Positions 53,209 to 62,177 of a stretch of 64,000 bases of DNA are shown here, piece by piece. The first letter of the stretch is position 1. The number at the start of each line of letters is the position of its first letter. The position numbers and the translations under genes are program-made. Origin of the DNA: Variovorax beijingensis (lineage in GTDB: Bacteria > Pseudomonadota > Gammaproteobacteria > Burkholderiales > Burkholderiaceae_C); the NCBI RefSeq assembly GCF_007828835.1, contig NZ_VIVL01000007.1:248001-312000 (forward strand). The letters run 5' to 3'. The notes below the pieces were generated by a model. The model saw only the letters and a list, made by a program, of their open reading frames with translations. It searched no databases and had not been told where the DNA came from.

Positions 53209-53914
53209 GAAGTCCCACCTGCTGAAGCAGCACCAGCCGATGGTGCGCCGCATGGCGCTCCAGATGCTGGCCAAGCTGCCCGCCAGCGTGGAGCTCGACG
53301 ACCTGATCCAGGCCGGCATGATCGGCCTGCTGGACGCGTCCACGCGCTACCAGGACAACCGCGGCGCGCAGTTCGAGACCTTCGCCAGCCAGCGCATCCG
53401 CGGCGCCATGCTCGACGAACTGCGCGCGAACGACTGGGGCTCGCGCGGCCTGCGCCAGTCGGCGCGCAAGGTGGAACAGGCGATCCAGGCGCTGGAGCAC
53501 CGGCTGGGCCGCTCCGCCAGCGAAGGAGAGATCGCCAGGGAACTGAAGATGGAGCTGGACGACTACCAGTCGCTGCTGCAGGACATCCAGGGCTGCCAGT
53601 TGCTCTACGTGGAAGACTTCGCGCAGGACGGCGAGGCCGAAAACCCCTGGCTCGAGCGGCAGGCCCAAGCCGATGGCCGGCTGGGCGGCGACGATCCGCT
53701 CGCGCAGCTGCTCGAGGCGGGTTTCCGCCATGAGCTCGTCGATGCGATTGCCGCGCTGCCCGAGCGCGACCAGCTGCTGCTGAACCTGTACTACGAGGAA
53801 GAGCTGAACCTGCGCGAGATCGGCGCGATCCTCGAGGTGACCCAGTCGCGCGTATGCCAGCTGCACAGCCAGGCGATCAGCCGGCTGCGGGCGAAGTTGA
53901 AGGATTCGCTTTAG
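53183..53914 (+). CDS. fliA: Flagellar sigma factor FliA (sigma-28)
   Basis: A 243-residue sigma-70-family factor for late flagellar and chemotaxis promoters. Region 2 (LDDLIQAGMIGLLDA, FETFASQRIRGAMLDELR), region 3 and region 4 (LNLREIGAILEVTQSRVCQLHSQA, positions about 205-235) are all present. The GTG start at 53183 lies inside flhG and follows a GAAAGG site; it gives the usual N-terminus. Its stop codon overlaps the stop of the convergent VOC gene. Confidence 0.95.
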   Translation: MYTAQGTFEKSHLLKQHQPMVRRMALQMLAKLPASVELDDLIQAGMIGLLDASTRYQDNRGAQFETFASQRIRGAMLDELRANDWGSRGLRQSARKVEQAIQALEHRLGRSASEGEIARELKMELDDYQSLLQDIQGCQLLYVEDFAQDGEAENPWLERQAQADGRLGGDDPLAQLLEAGFRHELVDAIAALPERDQLLLNLYYEEELNLREIGAILEVTQSRVCQLHSQAISRLRAKLKDSL

Positions 53915-54384
53915 GGATCTTGCCGATGGCTCGATGCGCCGGGCGCGCCTCCCCCGAGCTGCTCGGCAAGCCCGACGATGATGCCCTCGGGCCCGCGGAT
54001 GTAGGCGAGGCGGTAGCTGTCCGCGTACTGCATCTCGCCAATGATCTCGGCCCCGTGGGCGCGCATGCGCGCGACCATGGCGTCGATGTCATCGACGGCG
54101 AACATGATGCGGCGGATGCCCAGCGTGTTCACCGGCGGGTCCACCGGACCAAACCTGATCGCGCCGGGCGTGTGGAACTTGTCCAGCTCGATGCCCTGTC
54201 CATCGGGCGTCCGCAACATCGCCAGGGTGGCGCGGACATCCTTGAGCCCGATCAGTTGTCCGATCAAAGGCCCTTCCACCGTCGTTTCCCCCTCGAGCTT
54301 GAGGCCCAGTTCGATGAAGAACGCCTTGGTCGCCTCAAGGTCGTCGACAACGACAAGGACGTTGTCCATGCGTTTGAGCGTCAT
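53911..54384 (-). CDS. VOC-family (glyoxalase-like) protein
   Basis: A 157-residue protein of the vicinal oxygen chelate superfamily, two beta-alpha-beta-beta-beta modules with DNVLVVVDDLEATKAFFIELG in split form at the start and a second module with RRIMFAVDDIDAMVARM. Relatives include glyoxalases and dioxygenases; the activity here is unknown. The start at 54384 follows a GAGGGGAAG site. Its stop overlaps that of fliA by three bases, in convergent orientation. It has no evident link to motility. Confidence 0.85.
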   Translation of the reverse strand: MTLKRMDNVLVVVDDLEATKAFFIELGLKLEGETTVEGPLIGQLIGLKDVRATLAMLRTPDGQGIELDKFHTPGAIRFGPVDPPVNTLGIRRIMFAVDDIDAMVARMRAHGAEIIGEMQYADSYRLAYIRGPEGIIVGLAEQLGGGAPGASSHRQDP

Positions 54385-54400
54385 ATCCTTCTTCCCCTCC

Positions 54401-54997
54401 TCAGTGTGGAGCCCGAGGCCATTCGACCGAAAGCCGCGGCCACCGCTCGCCGAACCGTTTCGCCTCAACCCGCTGCCGGTAGGTTGCAGCACTCGCCCGC
54501 AGGGGGTTGTGCCGGACGCGCAGCTCGAACAGGTCATCGAGTCCATGCGGCGCGACCACGCCCAGCGATTCATCCTCGTTCAGCCAGACGCCGACGCAGG
54601 TTGCAAATTCCGGCCAGGTCGCAACGCCTTCTTCCAAAGATGCGAGAGGGGGTACCACCTGGCCGAGGGCGGCGGCAAGCCAGCGGTGCACGCCCGCCTG
54701 GTTCGTCACCTCCCAGTGAAAGCCCGGCATGGCCGAACGAAGCCGGGCCTCGAGGTTGGCATCATGTTCCGGACCAGCCTCCGCGTCGAAGTAGACGACA
54801 TCCAGGTCTTCGACGGCCGAGCGCCGTTCGAAGCCATGAAGCGTGTCCCACACCAGGGACCGGACGGCGCCGGCGCCAATGCACCAGGACCGCAGTCCGA
54901 GCGAACGGACGGCTCGCAGTGCGGCCATCAACTCGTCCGATGCGGCCACCATGGCGGCAAGCCTCTGCGCATGGTCTGCCTTGGGGCTGGAAGTCAT
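54401..54997 (-). CDS. Nucleotidyltransferase-family protein (COG3575-like)
   Basis: A 198-residue protein resembling the nucleotidyltransferase family of COG3575. CIGAGAVRSLVWD followed by VEDLDVVYFD gives the GxG and D-x-D arrangement of the minimal nucleotidyltransferase fold. Function is unknown. It lies 16 bases before the VOC gene on the same strand and is separated by about 30 bases from cheZ, so the two genes are inserted between the flagellar and chemotaxis blocks. Confidence 0.7.
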   Translation of the reverse strand: MTSSPKADHAQRLAAMVAASDELMAALRAVRSLGLRSWCIGAGAVRSLVWDTLHGFERRSAVEDLDVVYFDAEAGPEHDANLEARLRSAMPGFHWEVTNQAGVHRWLAAALGQVVPPLASLEEGVATWPEFATCVGVWLNEDESLGVVAPHGLDDLFELRVRHNPLRASAATYRQRVEAKRFGERWPRLSVEWPRAPH

Positions 54998-55030
54998 GCC
55001 CCGATGGTAAGCCGGCGGACCCGCGCAGCC

Positions 55031-55687
55031 TCAGAACCCGAGGCTCTCCAGCAGGTCGTCCACCTGCGCCTGGCCCGTCACGGCCTCCGGGTTGCCCGGC
55101 ACCACCTGCGGGCCGTTCTGCAGGCTGCTGGCTTCGGCCTCGTGGCGTTTCTCGGCGTGCTTGTCGAGGTGCGAGTTGTCGATCAGCACCTGCAGCAGCT
55201 GGGTCTCGACGTCGTTGACCACTTCCATCATCTTCTTGATGACCTGGCCCGTGAGGTCCTGGAAGTCCTGCGCCATCAGGATCTCGATCAGCTGCGTGTT
55301 GATGGCGCCGGCCTTCTGCGGCACGTCCTGCAGGTAGCCGCGCGTGTCCATCACGAGCTGGCGCGCATGGTCCAGCTCGACCGGGTTGGCGAACCACTCG
55401 TCCCAGCGCCGGCTCAGCCCCTTGGCATTGCTGGCAAGGTCTTCCTGCAGCGGCTGCGCCAGGTCGATGGCGTTGAGCGCGCGGTGCGCCGCCCGCTCGG
55501 TCATGGAGGCGATGTAGCCCAGGCGGTCGCGCGCATCGGGAATGGCTTGCGCGGCCTTGGCAACCTGCTTGTCCAGGCCCAGCTCGCGCAGGCCCTCGCG
55601 CAACTGCCGGGTCAGCTGCCCGATGCGCCCGAGCAACTCTTCGGCCGTGTTCCCGTGCTCCGCGGGTTCGAGCGCTGCGTGTGTCAT
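55031..55687 (-). CDS. cheZ: Chemotaxis phosphatase CheZ
   Basis: CheZ speeds dephosphorylation of CheY-P. The 218-residue, mostly helical protein has the catalytic motif AQDFQDLTGQVIKKM with D144 and Q148, matching D143/Q147 in E. coli. The C-terminal CheY-binding helix QVDDLLESLGF ends the protein. It starts one base after the cheY stop and is the last gene of the chemotaxis operon. Confidence 0.94.
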   Translation of the reverse strand: MTHAALEPAEHGNTAEELLGRIGQLTRQLREGLRELGLDKQVAKAAQAIPDARDRLGYIASMTERAAHRALNAIDLAQPLQEDLASNAKGLSRRWDEWFANPVELDHARQLVMDTRGYLQDVPQKAGAINTQLIEILMAQDFQDLTGQVIKKMMEVVNDVETQLLQVLIDNSHLDKHAEKRHEAEASSLQNGPQVVPGNPEAVTGQAQVDDLLESLGF

Positions 55688-55688
55688 G

Positions 55689-56087
55689 TCAGGCCGCCTC
55701 TTTCTGGAGCTTCTCGAAGATCTTGGTGATCTTTTCCTCGAGCGTGGCCGCCGTGAAGGGCTTGACCACATAGCCGTTGGCGCCGGCCTGCGCGGCCGCG
55801 ATGATGTTTTCCTTCTTGGCCTCGGCCGTGACCATCAGCACCGGCAGCTTGGCCAGTTCGGGGTCGGCGCGGATGGTCTGCAGCATGGTGAGGCCGTCCA
55901 TGTTGGGCATGTTCCAGTCCGACACCACGAAGCCGAAGTTGCCGCCGCGCAGCTTCTCGATGCCGGCCGCGCCGTCCTCGGCCTCGTCGACGTTGAGGAA
56001 CTCGAGTTCCTTCAGCAGGTTGCGCACGATGCGCCGCATGGTCGGGAAGTCGTCCACGACCAAAATTTTGATGCTCTTGTCAATCAC
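55689..56087 (-). CDS. cheY: Chemotaxis response regulator CheY
   Basis: The 132-residue receiver that binds the flagellar switch when phosphorylated. D12, D13, D57, T87, Y106 and K109 fall at exactly the E. coli CheY numbers. The start codon is GTG with a GGAG site upstream. It lies between cheB and cheZ. Confidence 0.96.
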   Translation of the reverse strand: MIDKSIKILVVDDFPTMRRIVRNLLKELEFLNVDEAEDGAAGIEKLRGGNFGFVVSDWNMPNMDGLTMLQTIRADPELAKLPVLMVTAEAKKENIIAAAQAGANGYVVKPFTAATLEEKITKIFEKLQKEAA

Positions 56088-56114
56088 GATTCTTCAACTC
56101 CAACAGTTCGTTTT

Positions 56115-57197
56115 TCAAACCCGGTTCGTGCGTTCGCCGAAGGTGCGCAGATGGGCCAGCACGCGGCGCCCCATCTCTGCCAGCGGCGCCACCTCGTCGG
56201 CGGCGCCCAATGCGATGGCCTCGCGCGGCATGCCGAAGACCACGCAGCTGGCCTCATCCTGCGCGAAGGTGTAGGCACCGGCCTGCTTCATGCGCAGCAG
56301 GCCTTCGGCGCCGTCCCGGCCCATGCCCGTGAGGATCATTCCGATCGCGTTCTTGCCGGCGTGCCTGGCGGCCGAATCGAACAGCACGTCGATCGAGGGC
56401 CGGTGGCGGTTCACCGGCGGCTCCTGGTCGAGCTGAGCCACGTAGTTGGCGCCGCTTCGCCCGAGCGACAGGTGAAAGCCGCCGGGCGCGATGTAGGCAT
56501 AGCCCGGCAGCACGCGCTCGCCATGCTCGGCTTCCTTCACGGTGATGCGGCACAGGCCGTTCAGGCGCTGCGCGAACGAGCGCGTGAAGCCGGCCGGCAT
56601 GTGCTGTGCAATGAGCACCGCGGGCGCATCGGGCGGCAGCGGCAGCAGCACCTCGCGGATGGCCTCGGTGCCGCCGGTGGAGGCGCCGATGATGACGAGC
56701 TTCTCGGTGCTCAGGAGCGGGCTGCGCAGCAGCGGCTCCTGCGGGTTGCTGTCTGCCGCGCCCTTGGCCGAGGCGCCGTGCCGGCCCGGCAGCAGCCGCG
56801 CCGCGGCGGCCGTGCGGATCTTGCCGGCGATGAGCTCGGTGTATTGCAAGAGGCCATCGCGCACGCCGAGCCGCGGCTTGGTCACGAAATCGATCGCACC
56901 CAGCTCCAGCGCGCGCAGCGCGATCTCCGAGCCGCGCTCGGTCAGCGACGACACCATGACCACCGGCATCGGCCGCAGGCGCATGAGCTTCTCGAGGAAT
57001 TCGAGGCCGTCCATGCGCGGCATCTCGACGTCGAGCGTGAGCACGTCGGGGTTCGTCAGCTTGATGAGGTCGCGCGCCTGCAGCGGATCGGCCGCGGTGC
57101 CGACCACCGTCATGTCGGCCTGGCTGTTGATGATCTCGGTCATCACGCTGCGGATCAGCGCCGAGTCGTCGACGCAAAGTACCTTGATTTTCTTCAT
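56115..57197 (-). CDS. cheB: Chemotaxis methylesterase/deamidase CheB
   Basis: CheB demethylates and deamidates receptors during adaptation. The 360-residue protein has an N-terminal receiver (D10, D11, phospho-acceptor D56) and a C-terminal esterase domain with the triad S173 (GASTGG), H199 (AQHMPAGF) and D292 (MGRDGAEG). The upstream open frame overlaps cheD and is not coding. Start overlaps the cheD stop. Confidence 0.95.
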   Translation of the reverse strand: MKKIKVLCVDDSALIRSVMTEIINSQADMTVVGTAADPLQARDLIKLTNPDVLTLDVEMPRMDGLEFLEKLMRLRPMPVVMVSSLTERGSEIALRALELGAIDFVTKPRLGVRDGLLQYTELIAGKIRTAAAARLLPGRHGASAKGAADSNPQEPLLRSPLLSTEKLVIIGASTGGTEAIREVLLPLPPDAPAVLIAQHMPAGFTRSFAQRLNGLCRITVKEAEHGERVLPGYAYIAPGGFHLSLGRSGANYVAQLDQEPPVNRHRPSIDVLFDSAARHAGKNAIGMILTGMGRDGAEGLLRMKQAGAYTFAQDEASCVVFGMPREAIALGAADEVAPLAEMGRRVLAHLRTFGERTNRV

Positions 57198-57835
57198 GCG
57201 ATCCAGCTTCCCTTGCCATATGTGGCGGACCATTTGCGCAGCAGTTCGCCTTCGTCGCGCTGGACCGCCTGGATATCGACCGGTGCGCGCAGCTTGCGCA
57301 CCACCGCCTTGCCGCTCTCCGGCAGCAGGCACACGCGGCGCGCATGCAGGCCGCGCAGGTCCTGCGCAACGACGGTGATGCGCTGCTTCTCGAGGTAGCG
57401 CAGCACGAAATCGGCGTTGCGCCCGCCAATGTTGAGCATGGTCATGTTCGCCAGCACCGCGGCGCCGCCGAAGACCTTGGCCTTGAGCCGCTCGCGGCGC
57501 GCGCCCGCGCGCAGCAGCTCGGCGATCAGCACGTCCATGGCATGGGCGCCGTAGCGCATGGCGCCGGCCTGCTCGCGCGAGCCCGCCTCGGCGTCGTCGG
57601 GCAGCATGAAGTGGTTCATGCCCGCCACGCCCGCCTCCACGTCGGTGATGCAGGCGGCCACGCACGAGCCCAGCACCGTGGTCAAGAGGATGCCGGCATC
57701 GGTCACGTAGTACTCCGCCGGCAGCAGCTTGACCGCGGCGCAATCGAAGTCGCGGTCGAAGTAGTGGTGCGTGGCCACCGAACCCGGCACGGCCGCGGGC
57801 AGGAAGCCCTTCTGCGCAGCGAGGTTCGTGTTCAT
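57194..57835 (-). CDS. cheD: Chemoreceptor glutamine deamidase CheD
   Basis: CheD deamidates glutamines in chemoreceptors. The 213-residue protein contains the catalytic VLGSCVAAC (C58) and GMNHFMLP (H75), then YGAHAMDVLI and KVFGGAAV. A GAAGG site lies before the ATG at 57835; an upstream in-frame ATG at 57904 would overlap cheR. It lies between cheR and cheB. Confidence 0.93.
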   Translation of the reverse strand: MNTNLAAQKGFLPAAVPGSVATHHYFDRDFDCAAVKLLPAEYYVTDAGILLTTVLGSCVAACITDVEAGVAGMNHFMLPDDAEAGSREQAGAMRYGAHAMDVLIAELLRAGARRERLKAKVFGGAAVLANMTMLNIGGRNADFVLRYLEKQRITVVAQDLRGLHARRVCLLPESGKAVVRKLRAPVDIQAVQRDEGELLRKWSATYGKGSWIA

Positions 57836-57896
57836 TGGCGTACCTTCGTGCTTCGCACTGCGGTGCGAGCTTGCTTGGGGCGGCCCGGCGCTGCGC

Positions 57897-58718
57897 TCAT
57901 GCACGCGCCTTGCCCAGCGCGTACACCGTCTGCCCGACCGTCTTGAAGCTCTGGTTGACCAGCGAGGCGTTCTCCGAATGCCCCGCGAACAGCAGGCCGT
58001 GCGGCTTGAGCAGCGGCATGAAGCGGTCGAGCAGCTTCTTCTGCGTGGGCTTGTCGAAATAGATCATCACGTTGCGGCAGAAGATCGCGTCCACCGGCTC
58101 CTTCACGGGCCATGAGGCATCGAGCAGGTTGAGCCGCGAGAACTTGACCATGGCAGCCACCTCGGGGCGCACCCGCACCTTGCCGGCGTTCGCGCCCGTG
58201 CCCTTGTTGAAGAAGCGCCGCAGGCGGTCGGTGGACATGCGGTTGACCTGCTCCATCGTGAAGACGCCGGCCGACGCGCGGGCCAGCACCGCGGTGTCGA
58301 TGTCGGTGGCAATCACGCGCGCTGCGCTCGCACGCTCGCCGAGCGCCTCCATCAGCGTGATCGCGATCGAATAGGGCTCCTCGCCGGTCGATGCGGCCGC
58401 GCACCACACGGTGGGCGGCTGGGCGCACTTGCGCGCCAGTTCCGCGAGCACCGGAAAGTGGTGCGCCTCGCGGAAGAACGACGTCAGGTTGGTGGTCAGC
58501 GAGTTGATGAACAGCTGCCATTCCTGGCCGTCGCGGCTGTCTTCCAGCATGGCCAGGTAGGCCGAAAATTCGGGCAGCCCGAGCTCGCGCAACCGGCGCG
58601 AGAGCCGGCTGTACACCATCTGCCGCTTGTGCTCGCCCAGCGCGATGCCGGCGCGCCGGTGGATGAGCGTGCGAATGCGCGAAAAATCGCTGTCGGTGAA
58701 AAGAAATTCGGAGGTCAT
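57897..58718 (-). CDS. cheR: Chemotaxis methyltransferase CheR
   Basis: CheR methylates receptor glutamates with SAM. The 273-residue protein has the N-terminal helical domain with TTNLTSFFREAHHF and the SAM-binding AASTGEEPYSIAI, followed by VIATDID and IFCRNVMIYFD. It lies between the EAL/HDOD gene and cheD. Confidence 0.95.
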   Translation of the reverse strand: MTSEFLFTDSDFSRIRTLIHRRAGIALGEHKRQMVYSRLSRRLRELGLPEFSAYLAMLEDSRDGQEWQLFINSLTTNLTSFFREAHHFPVLAELARKCAQPPTVWCAAASTGEEPYSIAITLMEALGERASAARVIATDIDTAVLARASAGVFTMEQVNRMSTDRLRRFFNKGTGANAGKVRVRPEVAAMVKFSRLNLLDASWPVKEPVDAIFCRNVMIYFDKPTQKKLLDRFMPLLKPHGLLFAGHSENASLVNQSFKTVGQTVYALGKARA

Positions 58719-58730
58719 GCGCGCGTCTCG

Positions 58731-60044
58731 CTAGGCGGCTTCGGCCGGGATCACGTCCTGCGACCAGGCCAGTGCCGACAGGTGTGCGGCATTCACCTGG
58801 CCGGCGCTCAGCAGCAGCGCTTCCGCCAGGCGCGCCGCCTCGCCGGTGTCCAGTTCGCAGGCCTCGGCCAGCGAGAGGAAGGGGCCGTACACGCCGCCGC
58901 GCGTGAGGATGGCCTGCTGGACCGAATCGGAAAGCTGCACCTTGTTCAGCACCTCCTGCATCGGAATGCCCAGCAGCTGGTCGATCAGCGAGAACATGCC
59001 CACCACGAACAGGTTGTCCGACTCGCCCCGCGGCAGCATGATCTCGCCCATCAGCTCGACGAAGCGGCCGCGCATGATGGCCCTCTTCATCATGAAGGGC
59101 GGGCTGCCCATGGGGTTGCTGGTGGCCAGCAGCAGCGAGAGCCAGCGGAACAGCGGCGAATAGCCGAGCATCGTCACCGCGTGGTGCAGCGAATGGATCT
59201 CGACGCCGGCCCCCACGGCCGGTGAATTCATGTGGCGCAGCAGCCGGTAGGTGAGCGCGGCATCGCGCTTGAGGGCCGCCTCGATCTCGCGCAGGTCCTC
59301 GTTGCGCTGGATCATCTGCAAGAGCCGCATGATCAGCACCGACTCGGGCTGCAGCGCATGGCTGCCGGTGCTCGCTGCAGGCGGCGGCAGGCCGCAGTTC
59401 GGATCGGCGAACACGTCGACGCGGCGGGCAGCGCAGGCTTCGAAGTCTTTCCACGAGGCCATGCGCGTGGCGATCGGCTGGATCGGCATGTGGTCGGGCT
59501 GCTCCTTGCCGCGCGCGGCCGCCACCAGCTGGGGATCGCCGGCACCCACGTCGAAATGGCTCACCAGGCCGAGCAGCTCGGGATCTTCCGGCAGCGCATT
59601 GGCGCGGCACAGCATGAAGCTGAACCCCTGCTCGTGCAGGAAGTGCAGGATCGGCCGCAGCTCCTCGTTGGCCAGGTCGCCGAGCTCCAGGCAGAGCACG
59701 GTGAACTCGGGCGGCAGCGATTGCAGCGCGCCCAGCGCCAGCGATTCGGCATTCACGTCGAAGAACAGTTCGCTGCGCCCCAGCCGCCACGGCGTGTCCG
59801 GCGGGTTGAGGTGCTCGGTCACGCAGGCCACGAGCGACTTGAACTGGCTGATCGCATCCGGCGCTTCTTCGGGCCTGGCGGCCGCGCGCCAGTCGAGCTT
59901 GTAGCCTGCGACGCGCTTGTGCGCATCGAGCAGCAAGGTGTAGGCCACAAAGCCCTCTGCATTGCGCGGAGCCGCCAGGCCCAGGGCCGCTTCGGCTGCC
60001 GGCGTTTCCTCGGCCGTGGCGCGCCGGAAAAAATCAAAACGCAT
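58731..60044 (-). CDS. Degenerate EAL plus HDOD domain signalling protein
   Basis: A 437-residue protein of the YuxH/CdgJ type. Residues about 1-205 look like an EAL domain without the EAL catalytic motif, so cyclic-di-GMP hydrolysis is unlikely. Residues about 220-420 form an HDOD domain (IMRLLQMIQRNEDLREIEA, RHMNSPAVG, SLHHAVTMLGY). Such proteins are known to affect motility in other bacteria. It sits between cheA and cheR, where cheW and receptor genes are found in E. coli. Confidence 0.88.
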   Translation of the reverse strand: MRFDFFRRATAEETPAAEAALGLAAPRNAEGFVAYTLLLDAHKRVAGYKLDWRAAARPEEAPDAISQFKSLVACVTEHLNPPDTPWRLGRSELFFDVNAESLALGALQSLPPEFTVLCLELGDLANEELRPILHFLHEQGFSFMLCRANALPEDPELLGLVSHFDVGAGDPQLVAAARGKEQPDHMPIQPIATRMASWKDFEACAARRVDVFADPNCGLPPPAASTGSHALQPESVLIMRLLQMIQRNEDLREIEAALKRDAALTYRLLRHMNSPAVGAGVEIHSLHHAVTMLGYSPLFRWLSLLLATSNPMGSPPFMMKRAIMRGRFVELMGEIMLPRGESDNLFVVGMFSLIDQLLGIPMQEVLNKVQLSDSVQQAILTRGGVYGPFLSLAEACELDTGEAARLAEALLLSAGQVNAAHLSALAWSQDVIPAEAA

Positions 60045-60070
60045 TGCATCGTCTCCGTGGGTTGTATCCG

Positions 60071-62134
60071 TCAGGCCGCGACCGGCTCCGCGCGCGCCGC
60101 ACGGGCCAGCACGGTGGCACGCTCCACGTGCGCGCGCTGGATGCGCGGCATGGCATCCACGTCGATGATGAAAGCCACGCTGCCGTCGCCCAGGATCGTC
60201 GCGGCCGAGATGCCCGGCACCTTGCGGTAGTTGGTCTCCAGGTTCTTGACCACCACCTGGTGCTGGCCGAGCAGCTCGTCCACCAGGAGCGCGAAGCGCG
60301 TCTCACCAGCCTGCACGATCACCAGGATGCCCTGGGTCGGGTCGGTCTGCGCGCCGGCCACGTCGAACACGCCGTGCAGCTCGATCAGCGGCAGGTATTC
60401 GCCGCGCACCTTGATCACGTGGCCGTCGCTGGTGATCGAATGCAGGTGCTCGGTGCGCGGCTGCAGCGACTCGATCACGTAGCTCAGCGGCAGGATGTAG
60501 GCCTCGCTGCCCACCTTGACCGACATGCCGTTCAGGATGGCCAGCGTGAGCGGCAGCACGATGCGGGTGGTGGTGCCCCAGCCCTCGCGCGAGCTGATCT
60601 CCACGTGCCCGCCCATCTCCTGGATGTTGCGCTTGACCACGTCCATGCCGACGCCGCGCCCCGAGATGTCGGTGACCTGCTCGGCCGTGGAGAAGCCGGG
60701 CGCGAAGATCAGCTGCCACACCTCGTCGTCGGGCATGGTGTCGGTCACGGGCAGGCCCTGCTGCATGGCCTTGGCGAGGATCTTCTGGCGGTTCAGGCCC
60801 GCGCCGTCGTCGCTGACCTCGATCACGATGTTGCCGCCATGGTGCTGTGCCGACAGCAGCAGCTGCCCTTCGGCTTCCTTGCCCTTGGCGATGCGCTGTG
60901 CCGGCGTCTCGATGCCGTGGTCCAGGCTGTTGCGCACCAGGTGGGTGAGCGGATCGATGATGCGTTCGATCAGGCCCTTGTCGAGCTCGGTCTCCTTGCC
61001 GAAGGTGTCCAGGCGCACTTCCTTGCCGAGCTTGGCGCTGACGTCGCGGATCACGCGCGGGAAGCGGCTGAAGACGTAGTCCATCGGCATCATGCGGATC
61101 GACATCACCGATTCCTGCAGGTCGCGCGCATTGCGCTCCAGGTGGCCGAGGCCGCTCAGGAAGCGCTCGCACTCCACCGGATCGAGCATGGTGGCGGCCT
61201 GCGTGAGCATCGATTGCGTGATCACCAGTTCGCCCACCAGGTTGATGAGCTGGTCGACCTTTTCCACGTCGACGCGGATCGAGCTCGAATCCTTGGCGCC
61301 CGCTGCGGCAGCCGAAGAAGACGCCGGCCTGGACGCTGGGCCGGCCGGCGCTGGAGCGGGCTGCGATGCCGCGGCCGCCGGTGCGGCTGGCGCGGCGGCA
61401 ATGGGCGCGGCCGCAGGAGCCGCATCGCCAGCAGGCTCGGCCGTGATCTCGATCTGCGACTCGTCGATGACGAAGCAGCACACGGCCACGATGTCGTCGG
61501 GCGCGCAGCTGGTGTCGAGCAGCACCGTGAGCTGGTCGCCGCTGCGTGTGCGCGACAGCAGCTTGCCGAGGTTGCCGAGCTCGTCGGCGAGCAGCTCGCA
61601 TTCGCTATCGGACAGGCGCGAGAACCGGATGCGCAGCGCCCCGCCCGGCGCGGACACCGCGGCGGCGGAAGCAGCGGGCACGGCGGCGGGTGCGGGTGCG
61701 GGTGCGGGTGCAGGCACGGGTGCCGGTGCAGGCGCCGCCTGAGCACCGTCGCTCTCCAGCGCCAGCTGGCGCAGCACCTCGCAGATGTGCGCCACGCGCT
61801 CGGGGTCGGGTTCGTTCTCGGCCTGGTAGGCCATCAGTTGTTCTTGCAAGGCGTCCTTCGTTTCCAGGAATGAATCGATCATCGAGCGGCTCAGCGTCAG
61901 CTGGCCGTGGCGCGCGCGGTCCAGCAGGGTTTCCAGAAGGTGGGTGGTGTCGGTCAGCGCGACGAAGCCGAAGGTGGCCGCGCCGCCCTTGATCGAATGC
62001 GCGGCACGGAAGATGGCGTTGAGCTGCTCGCTGTCGGGCGCCTCGGCGTCCAGCTCGAGAAGCAGCTGCTCCATCTGCGCCAGAAGCTCGACGGCTTCGA
62101 CGAAAAATGCCTGTGTGAACTGACTGAGATCCAT
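60071..62134 (-). CDS. cheA: Chemotaxis histidine kinase CheA
   Basis: The 687-residue central kinase of chemotaxis. Order: HPt domain with H46 (RAAHSIKGG), an Ala/Pro linker (133-165) encoded by a hexamer repeat, a P2-like CheY-binding region (about 166-232), a second linker (233-285), dimerisation domain (about 286-345), the HATPase (N402 in HLVRNSLDHG, DDGAGL, GRGVGMDVV) and a CheW-like P5 domain (about 535-680). All catalytic boxes are intact. It follows motB after about 40 bases. Confidence 0.95.
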   Translation of the reverse strand: MDLSQFTQAFFVEAVELLAQMEQLLLELDAEAPDSEQLNAIFRAAHSIKGGAATFGFVALTDTTHLLETLLDRARHGQLTLSRSMIDSFLETKDALQEQLMAYQAENEPDPERVAHICEVLRQLALESDGAQAAPAPAPVPAPAPAPAPAAVPAASAAAVSAPGGALRIRFSRLSDSECELLADELGNLGKLLSRTRSGDQLTVLLDTSCAPDDIVAVCCFVIDESQIEITAEPAGDAAPAAAPIAAAPAAPAAAASQPAPAPAGPASRPASSSAAAAGAKDSSSIRVDVEKVDQLINLVGELVITQSMLTQAATMLDPVECERFLSGLGHLERNARDLQESVMSIRMMPMDYVFSRFPRVIRDVSAKLGKEVRLDTFGKETELDKGLIERIIDPLTHLVRNSLDHGIETPAQRIAKGKEAEGQLLLSAQHHGGNIVIEVSDDGAGLNRQKILAKAMQQGLPVTDTMPDDEVWQLIFAPGFSTAEQVTDISGRGVGMDVVKRNIQEMGGHVEISSREGWGTTTRIVLPLTLAILNGMSVKVGSEAYILPLSYVIESLQPRTEHLHSITSDGHVIKVRGEYLPLIELHGVFDVAGAQTDPTQGILVIVQAGETRFALLVDELLGQHQVVVKNLETNYRKVPGISAATILGDGSVAFIIDVDAMPRIQRAHVERATVLARAARAEPVAA
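61686..61733. repeat. Hexanucleotide repeat tract in cheA
   Basis: Eight GCGGGT-like hexamers, the first four perfect, encode the Pro/Ala linker between the HPt and P2 domains. Each unit is in frame, so slippage would change linker length only. Confidence 0.8.
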
Positions 62135-62177
62135 CGTTGCTCCGAACCGGCGTGCATGCGTGCCGGCGTCAATGTCT

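Noticed and set aside
53911..54997. Horizontally acquired island between fliA and cheZ
   Set aside because: The two genes have GC content and codon use like their neighbours, and there are no repeats, integrase or tRNA at the borders.
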